DNA of 6,068 nt from Clostridia bacterium (lineage in GTDB: Bacteria; Bacillota; Clostridia; Oscillospirales; QAKW01). The notes under the pieces are model-generated. The model did not search any database, was not told the origin of the DNA, and saw only the letters and a program-made list of their open reading frames with translations. Below are positions 5,727-6,068 of this stretch, in pieces (within the stretch, counting starts at the first letter, position 1; each line of letters opens with the position of its first letter). A program made the translations under genes and the position numbers. The DNA lies in assembly GCA_017442025.1 (NCBI GenBank), contig JAFSBD010000114.1:1-6068 (forward strand), in the 5' to 3' direction.

Positions 5727-6068
5727 TTAAGGTAATATTGACAATACGATCATTATCATACCAAGCAAACACAATATCAAGTCAAAAACACGAATATGTC
5801 TATTGATTTTTAAAAACGATGGATTTTGGGGTGAAATATAAACAAAATACATTTCCCCTTCTTTAAAATGCTTCAACGCATATCTTTACGATAAACTCTC
5901 GGCAGCCTTTTGCGTATATTCTTTTCCTTGATATGTGTACTTAAAGATCGGAGAACTTGTTATGTGAGCCTTATATTGTTCAAAACCATAATCAACAAGA
6001 AGTGCCGATATCTTTTCCTTACATCGATGGGTATTTAATATCAACGCAACACCAAAGATCAAAACTAC
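5727..6068 (-). pseudogene. DUF3592-like membrane protein gene interrupted by an in-frame stop, 5' end beyond the window
   Basis: One reading frame runs from the right edge to a TAA at 5729-5727, broken once by a TAA at 5888-5886. The 60 codons before the break begin inside a hydrophobic segment (V-V-L-I-F-G-V-A-L-I-L) and continue with K-Y-T-Y-Q-G-K-E-Y. The 52 codons after it read R-Y-A-L-K-H-F-K-E-G, then V-Y-I-S-P-Q-N-P, and end in a second hydrophobic segment of about 19 residues. A membrane span, a small extracytoplasmic or soluble beta domain with Y-x-Y-x-G-K-x-Y and Y-x-x-P-x-N-P, and a second span is the DUF3592 pattern; the family has no clear function. Both sides of the stop fit one protein, and no frameshift is needed, so a point nonsense change (for example CAA or AAA to TAA) is the simplest reading. 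The DNA is visibly more AT-rich than the neighbouring genes. Family assignment is moderate; the interruption is directly visible. Confidence 0.7.

Noticed and set aside
5886..5888. Recoding of the internal stop as selenocysteine or by a programmed frameshift.
   Set aside because: The codon is TAA, not TGA, and the frame is the same on both sides, so neither mechanism fits.

Overview
All seven intact or edge-truncated protein genes and the one broken gene lie on the minus strand, so the window reads biologically from right to left. Gene content and order (lepB, ylqF/rbgA, rnhB, yraN in a tight run), strong AGGAG/GGAGG ribosome binding sites, a TTG start and short Gram-positive style promoters and terminators point to a Firmicute, most likely a Clostridia-class bacterium of roughly medium GC. 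I cannot name the species from sequence alone.

Right edge (5583-6068): an AT-rich stretch holding the C-terminal part of a DUF3592-like small membrane protein gene. An in-frame TAA interrupts it in the middle of an otherwise continuous reading frame. It is followed by a long-loop inverted repeat and the promoter of the next unit.

Unit A (3754-5610): a promoter, a DUF4432/aldose-1-epimerase-like protein, then 19 bases later a cytoplasmic lipase-like alpha/beta hydrolase, closed by a strong hairpin terminator. In the hydrolase the nucleophile elbow reads H-P-K-G-G where the family has H-S-K-G-G, so the catalytic serine appears to be lost by a single-base difference.

Unit B (3016-3752): a single uncharacterised membrane protein of 211 residues with its own near-consensus promoter, which abuts the preceding terminator, and its own perfect-stem terminator.

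Unit C (1-3005): a housekeeping operon of signal peptidase I (lepB), the 50S assembly GTPase RbgA/YlqF, ribonuclease HII (rnhB), a YraN/UPF0102 nuclease-fold protein and a peptidase M19 (membrane dipeptidase) that runs off the left edge. Neighbours overlap or are separated by only 1 to 11 bases, so the unit is probably transcribed and translated in a coupled way. The dipeptidase is the least usual member of this otherwise conserved cluster.

I see no tRNA, rRNA, CRISPR array, insertion sequence or phage gene, and no convincing novel multi-gene system. The points most worth checking are the serine-to-proline change in the hydrolase and the internal stop in the DUF3592-like gene.
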